NCBI GenBank assembly: GCA_964469525.1
Contig: CAYXYU010000017.1
Location: 1 to 33,727 of the forward strand
Length of the DNA: 33,727 nucleotides
Origin: JABDCD01 sp964469525
Lineage (GTDB): Bacteria > Pseudomonadota > Alphaproteobacteria > Rickettsiales > SXRF01
Direction: 5' to 3'
The translations under genes and the position numbers were made by a program. The notes below the pieces were generated by a model. The model was given only the letters and a program-made list of their open reading frames with translations, did no database searches and was not told where the DNA came from. Each line of letters starts with the position of its first letter. Positions within the stretch are counted from its first letter, which is position 1. Shown one piece after another: positions 16,905 to 24,434 of this stretch.

Positions 16905-17960
16905 ATGGTCGATATTACCGACAAAGCGACGGAGCGCGGGCCCAGCGAAACGCGGCTCAAAGACGCTGAGGGCAAGCCGATGCGCCGCAGCAAGACCGCT
17001 GGTGAGATCGCCTTCGACCGCGTGGTCTATACCGGCATCGGATTTGGCGTCAATGAAGCTTCCTCACTCTGGATTACCGATCAGTTCAAGCACGGCAATA
17101 ACCTGCTGGAGAGAGCACCGGGTTTTCTTAAAACGATGGGGAGCTGGTTCAGCAGGACGGGCTTCGACCGGATCAGCGATAGGATCGCTGAGATTTTCAA
17201 ACTCGAAGCTAAAATAGTCGATGGTAAAACCTTCACACCCCGAATGCGCGGCAATAATACGCTGCTGATGGCCACGCTGCTCTCCGGCGGCACGCTGCTG
17301 GTCTGGCCGATGAAGAAAATCGAGGACCATAAGAATTACTGGGTTAAAAAAGCCAACCATTTCATCGATTGGTTCCGTGGTCAGAAGCTTTCCCCTGAGG
17401 AAGTTGCCGCACGCGATGCGGAAGTCGAACAGGCCATCGCCTGCTCGCCCAGGCAGTCCTGGCCCAGCCTGCTGGCGGGGCGAGTCATTGCCATGTTCTC
17501 CAGCTGGGCAACCGGGACTTTTATCGTTAAGGAAAAGGGAAATGAACGCGTCGGCCAATTCTCCGAAAACGTCATCACCCATACGATGCAGGAAACCAAT
17601 ACGCTGGTCGGGGCCAGTAATAGTTCATGGCTGGCGAAGCTCGCCAGTAATGATAAGTTCAAACGCTATGCCAACCTGACCGGCATCGAAACCTATTCCT
17701 GTGCCATTTCCTCCATCGTGCTGGAAATCGCCAGCAAATTCCTGGCGAAGTTCAAGCCGCGGGTGCATGACCCGGAGGTTTGCAAGGAAACCAGCGTACA
17801 ACCGCCTGCCGTGCCTGTGCCCGCACCGGACAGCGATAGCAGCGAGCAGAAAGTGATTCCCGCCTTGGGCAAAGCCATGAAGCAAAAACTCTCCTGCTCC
17901 CATTGTCATCGAATCGATAAGGAAAAACAGGCGGATGCCCAGCCCTCCATCGCCATTTAA
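16905..17960 (+). CDS. membrane protein, tandem paralogue family, member B
   Basis: Unrecognised 351-aa protein sharing the layout of its neighbours: polar N-terminus, hydrophobic stretches at about 40-58, 118-135, 188-207 and 258-280, and a polar C-terminus. Family motifs: EIAFDRVVYTGIGFGVNEAS (34-53), SGGTLLVWPMKKIEDHK (127-143), PRQSWPSLLAGRVIAMF (182-198) and YANLTGIETYSCAISSIV (255-272). The C-terminal tail carries CSHCH (331-335), again CXXCH. Closest to member C in the SLWITDQFKHG versus SLYVTDLFAHG segment. It starts directly after the stop of A, with GGGAG inside the end of A as ribosome-binding site, so A and B form one operon. Confidence 0.8.
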   Translation: MVDITDKATERGPSETRLKDAEGKPMRRSKTAGEIAFDRVVYTGIGFGVNEASSLWITDQFKHGNNLLERAPGFLKTMGSWFSRTGFDRISDRIAEIFKLEAKIVDGKTFTPRMRGNNTLLMATLLSGGTLLVWPMKKIEDHKNYWVKKANHFIDWFRGQKLSPEEVAARDAEVEQAIACSPRQSWPSLLAGRVIAMFSSWATGTFIVKEKGNERVGQFSENVITHTMQETNTLVGASNSSWLAKLASNDKFKRYANLTGIETYSCAISSIVLEIASKFLAKFKPRVHDPEVCKETSVQPPAVPVPAPDSDSSEQKVIPALGKAMKQKLSCSHCHRIDKEKQADAQPSIAI

Positions 17961-18051
17961 AGTCTTTAAATAATACTGATTTTTTAGTCTGTTATACAAT
18001 TCCCGCCTGTGGTTTCGTCATTAAACCTTCACACAATCGACTGTTTTTTCA

Positions 18052-18060
18052 TGGTATAAC
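18052..18060 (+). promoter_or_regulatory. extended -10 upstream of paralogue C
   Basis: TGG-TATAAC, the same CATGGTATA core as in front of member A. The predicted start is at about 18067, with a leader of about 45 nt. It lies in the 151-nt gap between members B and C and suggests that C-D form a second transcript. No terminator is evident in the gap. Confidence 0.4.
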
Positions 18061-18111
18061 TAAAGGTGAAGAAATGCGCCCAAAACGGCGCCAGCCTTTG
18101 GTTTTGAACAG

Positions 18112-19197
18112 ATGACCAACATAAAAGAAGAAAAAAATACCTCCCCCACTCCCTCCCTCTCTGCGGAGAAGGAACCGTCGAAGGCGCTGGATACCCTGCT
18201 GGAAAAAGGACAGACCCAGCCGCGGATGAGCCGCGGCGAAAAATGGTACAACCGGCTGGTCTATCAGGGTCTAAATTACTGGGTGAATCTCGGCCTCTCT
18301 CTCTATGTCACCGACCTGTTTGCCCATGGCGGGAAATTGGATCCGTCGCGACTTGTAGGCCGCGGCGGCTGGTTTAAGAGCAAGTATGAAGGTGGGGTGA
18401 GTTGGTTTACTGACAAACTCGGCGGCGTTATGGGCAGCCGGCTGAGAGCTAGGCGCTTCGGGGAAATCGTCATCGGCACATTCACCCTCAATAGCGGCGG
18501 GAACATCCTGTTGATACCAACCAAGTATCTTGAGGATTACAAACGCCCCATTGTGCATGCGCTGAACAAATATATATTCCGGGACAAGCAGCTGGCGCCC
18601 GACGGGCATGAGATGACAGCGGATGAGATTTATATCGAGCAGGAGCAGCCGAAACAGAGTTGGGCGCGCATGATCGGCCGCCGCGCGCTGGGCTTCGGCG
18701 CAACCACCACCGTTGGGCTTACCCTCGATTGGGCTCTTAAAAAGAAACTGGATACGCCTTATCAGGAAGAAGGGGAACTCGTCACGCATCAAAACGGCCA
18801 AAAATGGCTTACCGACAAGGTGGTCAATGGAGCAAACCGTGTGTTGAATGGCACTGCCGGAGTTGTTCGACCGGGTACGACGATTAACATCAATGACACC
18901 ACGCAGCGCTATATGCGCTACGCGGCGCTTGACTGGGTGTACACCATCATTACCTCGAAAATCCTGCATGCGACCAATGGGGCGCACGAGAAGAAAATGC
19001 CTGGGGAGATCGGAGAGAATGGCGTTAATCATACTCATCCGCTGCCGTCGAATTCCATGCCGGAAGAATCAGATGTGCTGCTCCAGACCTTTGCGGATAA
19101 CAAGGTTAAACCGCGTGCGCGCGATATCACCCCCGCTTCTTCGCATGCGGAGGCGGTGACGAAGCAAGCAGACCATACTCTTTTCCTGGCGCCGTAG
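18112..19197 (+). CDS. membrane protein, tandem paralogue family, member C
   Basis: Unrecognised 361-aa protein. The first 40 residues are polar. The family pattern is clearest here: GEKWYNRLVYQGLNYWVNLG (42-61), SGGNILLIPTKYLEDYK (128-144), PKQSWARMIGRRALGFG (180-196) and YAALDWVYTIITSKIL (270-285). Hydrophobic stretches lie at about 48-68, 118-137, 188-207 and 270-287. A longer loop (208-265) precedes the last one. No CXXCH motif. The C-terminal tail PASSHAEAVTKQA resembles the tail of member D. It ends 1 nt before the ATG of D. Confidence 0.8.
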   Translation: MTNIKEEKNTSPTPSLSAEKEPSKALDTLLEKGQTQPRMSRGEKWYNRLVYQGLNYWVNLGLSLYVTDLFAHGGKLDPSRLVGRGGWFKSKYEGGVSWFTDKLGGVMGSRLRARRFGEIVIGTFTLNSGGNILLIPTKYLEDYKRPIVHALNKYIFRDKQLAPDGHEMTADEIYIEQEQPKQSWARMIGRRALGFGATTTVGLTLDWALKKKLDTPYQEEGELVTHQNGQKWLTDKVVNGANRVLNGTAGVVRPGTTININDTTQRYMRYAALDWVYTIITSKILHATNGAHEKKMPGEIGENGVNHTHPLPSNSMPEESDVLLQTFADNKVKPRARDITPASSHAEAVTKQADHTLFLAP

Positions 19198-19198
19198 T

Positions 19199-20293
19199 AT
19201 GACTTCTAGCGAAGAAGACAATATTACCAAAAGGGATCCGGCACTACAGCCGAGCATACAGCCGGAGAATATCGGATCGACGGCTGGCAGCGCTGACAAG
19301 ACCCTGACCGATCCCGCATTCCTGCCCAAGACGACCGGCGAGAAAGTTTACGGCGCTCTTAAATTCATGACCGGTGAAGTGTTTATCCTAGGCGCCACCG
19401 CTGCCATTGCCTACATTGCGAGATATGGGAAGAAAAGCTCATGGAATGTTTTCCAGCGTTTTCAGGATTGGTTTGAAAACGATCTGCTTACCAAGAAAAT
19501 TCCTCTAAAAACCCCAGAACCAAAAGGAAAGCTGGCGGAAATTGGTAATCTGGCCGCCACCGCCGCCGCCAATACCATGGTGACTTTCCATGGCGGCAAT
19601 CTGTTCGCCCCATTCATGAAGTGGTTTGCGAACAACAAAGATAACATGGTTCATTATTTTAATAAGCGCTTTGGAAAACCCGGTGAAGTTGAAATCGGGG
19701 ATACGCGTATGAAGGCGGAACTCGATGAAAGCTGGGGGGATGTCATTAAGGGGCGGTTAGTGGCCTGGGGAATTGTCTTTTCCTCTTTCTTTGCTGCCAT
19801 GGTTCTCGTCGGCAAAGATAAGAACGGCATGTACCGTTTTGACAAGTATGAGGAAAAATTCGGTCGCTGGCTCGCCGGGTTTACCAAGGAAGGCAAGGCT
19901 ATCGCTCAAATCCCGGTAACGCAAAAGCTGCATCCCGATCCGCATCCGAATAAAACCTATCGCTTCGGGAGAATTCTGGCGCTGGATATTTATGCGACTA
20001 CTGCCGGATTGATCATCTGGAATGCCATCAGCCGCCTGTCCGCCAATAAGCGGCAAAGGAAGAAGGGCATCTCGTTACCCTCCTCAAAAGGAGCCGATCC
20101 CCTCACGGAGGCTCCCGACGCTTCGCTTCTGTTGGAAGAACCATGCGAGTTCCCCCCGGCAGCAGATGGAATAACGCCGGAAAAACTGCCCCGGAAGAGT
20201 TACGCCGAGGTGGCACCGCAACCAGCCTCCTCTCACCGCGAAATGGTTCATCGCCAGGCCGAATCTGCAGGCATCGCACCACCCGCGATATAA
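19199..20293 (+). CDS. membrane protein, tandem paralogue family, member D
   Basis: Unrecognised 364-aa protein, the most divergent of the four. Family positions: GEKVYGALKFMTGEVFILG (47-65), HGGNLFAPFMKWFANNK (131-147), LDESWGDVIKGRLVAWG (175-191) and FGRILALDIYATTAGLII (256-273). The Gln of the QxW motif is replaced by Glu, while the Trp and the GR are kept. Four hydrophobic stretches at about 58-75, 117-139, 186-204 and 258-279. The tail PASSHREMVHRQA matches that of member C. It follows C by 1 nt. The next gene, a degenerate sensor kinase, starts 79 nt further on the same strand. Confidence 0.8.
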   Translation: MTSSEEDNITKRDPALQPSIQPENIGSTAGSADKTLTDPAFLPKTTGEKVYGALKFMTGEVFILGATAAIAYIARYGKKSSWNVFQRFQDWFENDLLTKKIPLKTPEPKGKLAEIGNLAATAAANTMVTFHGGNLFAPFMKWFANNKDNMVHYFNKRFGKPGEVEIGDTRMKAELDESWGDVIKGRLVAWGIVFSSFFAAMVLVGKDKNGMYRFDKYEEKFGRWLAGFTKEGKAIAQIPVTQKLHPDPHPNKTYRFGRILALDIYATTAGLIIWNAISRLSANKRQRKKGISLPSSKGADPLTEAPDASLLLEEPCEFPPAADGITPEKLPRKSYAEVAPQPASSHREMVHRQAESAGIAPPAI

Positions 20294-20333
20294 AGGCCAA
20301 AAGCCCTTCTATTGCCTTAAAAATTAAACCGGT

Positions 20334-20365
20334 TATAGTATTTTTTACTTTTTATCCATACTATA
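20334..20365. promoter_or_regulatory. inverted repeat in front of the sensor gene
   Basis: Perfect 8-bp arms TATAGTAT (20334-20341) and ATACTATA (20358-20365) separated by 16 nt of T-rich sequence. The right arm ends 7 nt before the ATG at 20373 and contains a possible -10 (TACTAT). It could be an operator, or an RNA stem that masks the start site. Confidence 0.45.
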
Positions 20366-20372
20366 GGCGGGC

Positions 20373-22283
20373 ATGAGAAGTTCTTGGGCACAGCCTTCGC
20401 TTTCGCGCGATTTTGCACTGCTTTCGCTGGCAATCCTGTTCATCCTGTTCCTGATTTCGACCTGGGTAACCTATACTACCTACGCCAGCCATTCCGAGTA
20501 CATCACCAAGGAACTCGAAAAGGAAGCAAAGCGCATCGACTATACGCTCGGCATGGAGATGGAGAGTGCCAATTACCTGCTGACCGCACTTGGCCGCCAG
20601 ATCGTCCTCGACCCCGATCGTAACCTGACCAGGCTGGCGGGCATCCTCAAATCCTTCGACAGCAAGTACCATATTTATTCGATATTTTCCTGGGATAGTC
20701 CGGAGCAAAAGGTGGTGGTGAGCAGCAACCGGGGCGTGCTCGACAAACCGGTGGACGTTTCCGACCGCGATTACGTCAAAAAAGCTTTCGCCGATCCATG
20801 GAAGATGACTATCGGCCGACCGATTGAGGGGCGTGTCTCAGGGCACTGGGTCATTCCGGTGGCGATGGGAATTACCGATTACACCGGCAAGTTCATCGGT
20901 ACCATCCAGATCAGCCTCGACATCAACGTGTTAACCGAGCGCATCAGCAAGCTGGTCAAGCGCGACGGTGTCAGCTTCGCCATCGTCAGCAAGACGTTGA
21001 TCCCGCTGACGCAGGTATCGGACGACAAAGATTTCGTCAGTCACAATTTTCCAACGCAGACGCTGGTCAACGTTAACTTCATGGAGCATCCAAGCGGTCT
21101 GATTTCGCGCGGCAGCCTTTTCTGGGGCGACGGAACCTATGCCTATTACCATGTATCGAATAACTATCCTTACCTCATCCTGCTTGGTTACGATACCCGC
21201 TACAGTGATGAGACGGTGCGTAATATGCTATGGGCCCGTCTGCTGCAGCTGCTGGTCATGGGACTGTTCTTCGTGCTGTTCCTGTGGATCGTACGCGGAC
21301 GGATTATTAAGCCAGTACTTGACATGACGGTCATCGCCGCCGCTGTGGCGAAAGGGGAAGAGCCGCCAGCATTGCCCAAAGGCGGCCCAATGGAAATCGA
21401 AGGGCTGGGAGCGCAGGTCAAGCGCGTCGGCGAATATATCGCAGAGAACCGCCGCATCGAGGATGAGATGCGCAACAAAATGTTCATGCTGAAAAAGGCT
21501 AAGGAGCGTGCCGAGATGGACCGGCGCAGCAAGTCGGAGTTCCTGGCCTATGTATGCCAGGAAATGCACGTGCCGCTGAATAATATCGTCGGCTATGCGC
21601 AGGTGATGAAGGACCAGCTCTACGGACCGATCGAAAACCGCAAGTACCGCCAATACGCCTCCGATATTTACGGTGCCGGTAATACCCTGCTCGACAGCGT
21701 GCAGAGCCTGTTGAACATGGCCAAGGCGGAGACTGATTATATCGAACTTTCGGAGAAGCCGGTGGACGTAGGAGAGGTTATCCAACGGGCGCTGCGGCTG
21801 GTGACCGACCGGCTGCAGGCGGAAAAGCTGGGGATAAAAGTGAAACTGCAGGACCGGTTGCCGAAGCTGCTAGCCGACGAATTCCGCCTGCAGGAAATCC
21901 TGATGAACCTGCTGCTCTATGCGCTGCGGCGTACCCTGCCCGGGAGCCACCTGCTGGTGGAGGCCAGAACAATCAATGAAAATCGTGACCGCGCCTTCTT
22001 CGCCATTGTCATCACGCCTGCGGATCAGCCACTGCCGCAGCCGGATCTTGCCGTCGCTTCCGAGCGCATGATGGCGGCACCTTCCTATGAGATGAACCGC
22101 AGCGCTGATGTTCTGAAAGAACCAGTCGATTTAAGCCTCGAACTGGCCAAATCACTCGTCGCACTACATAACGGCTTGCTTGAAATAAGCACTTCTTCCG
22201 GGGGAAGTCTGACCATTATCGTGCTATTTGGCAGCGGGCGGATGCGCGCCGTGGAATCAATATCTGACGGAGATGAGGATTAA
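20373..22283 (+). CDS. Cache-domain sensor with degenerate histidine kinase module
   Basis: 636-aa membrane sensor. TM1 at about 15-37, a large periplasmic Cache-type sensor (about 40-285, with VSDRDYVKKAF and GTIQISLDINVL), TM2 at about 287-308, a HAMP-like linker and a coiled coil, then the dimerisation module at about 385-450. The phospho-acceptor position of SHELRTPLN is Gln396 (CQEMHVPLN). In the ATPase region the N-box Asn is Tyr516 (NLLLYALRRT), and no DxGxG motif is present where AIVITPADQPLPQPD stands. The tail LAKSLVALHNGLLEIST still shows the fold. It is probably catalytically dead, possibly a signalling scaffold like Caulobacter DivL. Its stop overlaps that of the convergent downstream gene. 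Confidence 0.85.
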   Translation: MRSSWAQPSLSRDFALLSLAILFILFLISTWVTYTTYASHSEYITKELEKEAKRIDYTLGMEMESANYLLTALGRQIVLDPDRNLTRLAGILKSFDSKYHIYSIFSWDSPEQKVVVSSNRGVLDKPVDVSDRDYVKKAFADPWKMTIGRPIEGRVSGHWVIPVAMGITDYTGKFIGTIQISLDINVLTERISKLVKRDGVSFAIVSKTLIPLTQVSDDKDFVSHNFPTQTLVNVNFMEHPSGLISRGSLFWGDGTYAYYHVSNNYPYLILLGYDTRYSDETVRNMLWARLLQLLVMGLFFVLFLWIVRGRIIKPVLDMTVIAAAVAKGEEPPALPKGGPMEIEGLGAQVKRVGEYIAENRRIEDEMRNKMFMLKKAKERAEMDRRSKSEFLAYVCQEMHVPLNNIVGYAQVMKDQLYGPIENRKYRQYASDIYGAGNTLLDSVQSLLNMAKAETDYIELSEKPVDVGEVIQRALRLVTDRLQAEKLGIKVKLQDRLPKLLADEFRLQEILMNLLLYALRRTLPGSHLLVEARTINENRDRAFFAIVITPADQPLPQPDLAVASERMMAAPSYEMNRSADVLKEPVDLSLELAKSLVALHNGLLEISTSSGGSLTIIVLFGSGRMRAVESISDGDED

Positions 22284-23818
22284 TCACCCATCCATTCAAC
22301 CTTGTACAAGTCAAAGCGGCGATCCTTCATGTTCTGGACCGTGCCGCTGTTGCGCGCCAGCAGTAGGTTCTCCGGGCGCAGGTCGGCGAAGCAGATCATT
22401 TCTGTGTTAGGCGCGGCCGTGGCCGCCACCCCGTCGCGCGCGAAATTGAAGTCGCACGGCGTCAGGATGCAGCTCTCAGCATAATGGATGTCCATGTTTT
22501 CGACATCCGGCAGGTTGCCGACCATGCCCGCCAGTGCCACGAAAATCTGGTTCTCCACCGCCCGCGCCTGCCCGCAATAGCGTACGCGTAAGTAGCCTTG
22601 CCGCTCGTCGGTGCAGAAGGGCACGAATAAGAACAAGGCTCCTTGATCGGCCAGGTGGCGTGCCAGCTCGGGATATTCGGCATCGTAGCAGATCAGCACG
22701 CCGACCGGGCCGCAATCGGTCGGGATGGCGGCGAGGCGCTTGCCGCCCTTGACGTTCCACCAGTAACGTTCGTTGGGCGTGGGATGGAGCTTGGTCTGGG
22801 TGTAGACCGACCCGTCGCGCAGGAATACGTAGCATACGTTGTAGATGCCGTCGTCGCGGCGTGTCGGGTGTGAGCCCGCGATGATGTTGACATTGCGGCG
22901 GATCGCCTGCTGCTCCATGAATTTTACGAAGCGGTCGGTGTAGGAAGTGAGCCACTCGATCGACTCCGCCGGGGTCAGGCGCTTGGGTTGCGCGGAGAGC
23001 AGCGGCACCGTCAGCATCTCGGGAAAAACAATGAAATCCGCCTTGTAATCGGATGCCACCTCGATGAAATAGGCTAGGTGGCGTTCGAATTCGTCCTCCG
23101 AGGTTACTTTGCGCACCTGGAACTGCACGGCGGCCACGCGCACCGCTTTCGGCAGTTGCGTGAGGGCGCCCTTATCTTCCTCCCTATCCGCAGAAACAAG
23201 CGGGTTGCGCCACAGCAGGTGCGCGGCGTATTTCACCGAATCCTTGTCGTACATCAGGTAATCCGGCAGCACGCCGATCAGCTCGAAGCCGTTGGCAAGC
23301 TGGAAGCTCAAGACCGGGTCGCGGATCTTCTTCGCCTTGACCAGCTTCACGTATTGCTCGGCCGAGCCGACCTTCCTGGCGCGTTTCGCATAGCCTGGGA
23401 TGCGGCCGCCGAACACGATGCCTTTCAGCTTCATCTGCTGGCAGAGTTTTTTACGCGCCTGGTAGAGGCGCTGGCCGATGCGGAGGCTACGGTATTCCGG
23501 GTCCACGCAGACCTCCATGCCGTAGAGATAGGTACCGCGCGGATCGTGGCGTGAGGCGAAGCCATGGCCGGTGATTTCGCGCCAGCTGTGCGGCTTCAGG
23601 GCGATGTCGCCGATGATGAAGGTGGCGCAGTAGCCGATGATCTTCTTCTCATATTCGGCGACGAACTGCCCCTGCGGGAAGACGTTGATATGCCCGCGTA
23701 TATGCTCTTCCTCGAAGCTGTGCTCGCCGTAGACGCGCTGGTTCAGCGCGACGATGGCGTCGATATCGCGCAGGGTAGCGTTGCGGATGGTGATTTTGGC
23801 GTCGGACAGCTTGCCCAT
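22280..23818 (-). CDS. GNAT acetyltransferase-nitrilase fusion protein
   Basis: 512-aa bifunctional protein. Residues about 8-190 form a GNAT domain with the acetyl-CoA loop RSLRIGQRLYQARK. Residues about 228-500 form a carbon-nitrogen hydrolase with the Glu-Lys-Cys triad: Glu in DFIVFPEMLTVPLL, Lys in TKLHPTPNERYWW, Cys in GVLICYDAEYPEL. This domain pairing is a known, widespread family of unknown substrate, perhaps an amidase. No signal peptide, so cytoplasmic. The ATG at 23818 gives MGKLSDAKITIRNATLRD. Its 3' end overlaps the sensor stop codon by a few bases. Confidence 0.88.
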   Translation of the reverse strand: MGKLSDAKITIRNATLRDIDAIVALNQRVYGEHSFEEEHIRGHINVFPQGQFVAEYEKKIIGYCATFIIGDIALKPHSWREITGHGFASRHDPRGTYLYGMEVCVDPEYRSLRIGQRLYQARKKLCQQMKLKGIVFGGRIPGYAKRARKVGSAEQYVKLVKAKKIRDPVLSFQLANGFELIGVLPDYLMYDKDSVKYAAHLLWRNPLVSADREEDKGALTQLPKAVRVAAVQFQVRKVTSEDEFERHLAYFIEVASDYKADFIVFPEMLTVPLLSAQPKRLTPAESIEWLTSYTDRFVKFMEQQAIRRNVNIIAGSHPTRRDDGIYNVCYVFLRDGSVYTQTKLHPTPNERYWWNVKGGKRLAAIPTDCGPVGVLICYDAEYPELARHLADQGALFLFVPFCTDERQGYLRVRYCGQARAVENQIFVALAGMVGNLPDVENMDIHYAESCILTPCDFNFARDGVAATAAPNTEMICFADLRPENLLLARNSGTVQNMKDRRFDLYKVEWMGD

Positions 23819-23904
23819 GGGAAGGATATAGTGGTAATCGAAGGGGATTTGAAGGGTAAAGATTGGGGATTTTATGCTGGGCCCCTGCGCCGAGGCATTT
23901 GACT

Positions 23905-23985
23905 GGCATGGGTCCCCGTGTCTCGCTGCGCTCGCACGAGGACACTGGATTTCCTAAGTTCGCTTCGCTCACTAATGAAATCTCA
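23905..23985. repeat. hairpin-rich stretch between GNAT-nitrilase and tRNA-Asn
   Basis: Contains TCGCTGCGCTCG and TTCGCTTCGCTC in two imperfect hairpins. One is GTGTC...GGACAC at 23920-23947; the other is GATTTC...GAAATC at 23948-23982. These resemble dispersed palindromic repeats and may also end transcription after tRNA-Asn. I see no gene in 23819-23986. Confidence 0.35.
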
Positions 23986-23986
23986 G

Positions 23987-24061
23987 TGGCTCCGCGACCT
24001 GGATTCGAACCAGGGACCGTCCGATTAACAGTCGGATGCTCTACCGCTGAGCTATCGCGGA
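23987..24061 (-). tRNA. tRNA-Asn (anticodon GTT)
   Basis: Read on the minus strand: acceptor TCCGCGA pairs with TCGCGGA. The D arm has AGCTCAGCGGTAGAGC, and the anticodon loop CTGTTAA in a CCGA-TCGG stem gives GTT. The T arm is GGTTCGAATCC. Discriminator G, and the CCA is encoded (23989-23987). Confidence 0.95.
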
Positions 24062-24268
24062 ATGCCTGAAAACCTCTTAAAAAGAGAGGCGAAATCTATA
24101 GCAAAAGCCGGTTTCGATTGCCAGCCCTTATTTGAAGGCTAGGCATATTTCCTTAACATTCGACAGGAAAAGTGTTTTTTAGCCCTGCGAACAGCATTAG
24201 AAATGCCAAATTGCGCCTTGACCCACCGCCGCCTGCCTCCCTATATAATGCTGTGCAGGCCTTGGAAC

Positions 24269-24343
24269 GGCTGGGTAGCAAAGTGGTAATGCACGGGACT
24301 GCAAATCCTGTATGCGCCGGTTCGATTCCGGCCCCGGCCTCCA
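24269..24343 (+). tRNA. tRNA-Cys (anticodon GCA)
   Basis: Acceptor GGCTGGG pairs with CCCGGCC (one G-T pair). D arm TAGCAAAGTGGTAATGC, anticodon loop CTGCAAA in a GGGA-TCCT type stem giving GCA, T arm GGTTCGATTCC, discriminator T, encoded CCA (24341-24343). The 207-nt stretch between this and tRNA-Asn holds nothing I recognise. Confidence 0.95.
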
Positions 24344-24394
24344 GCCTTCGCTTGCGAAGCAAGTGAAGGCTGTCGTGCCGAAACCGGTTTCGGC
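24344..24394. terminator. hairpins between tRNA-Cys and rimO
   Basis: A 12-bp stem with one mismatch, GCCTTCGCTTGC (24344-24355) / GCAAGTGAAGGC (24359-24370), abuts the tRNA CCA. A perfect 18-bp palindrome GCCGAAACCGGTTTCGGC (24377-24394) follows. Neither has a T run, so they may be processing or termination structures for the tRNA and, on the other strand, for rimO. Confidence 0.45.
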
Positions 24395-24434
24395 AAAGGC
24401 GACCTGCCGCCGCAAGCTACGGCTTGGCAAGCCA

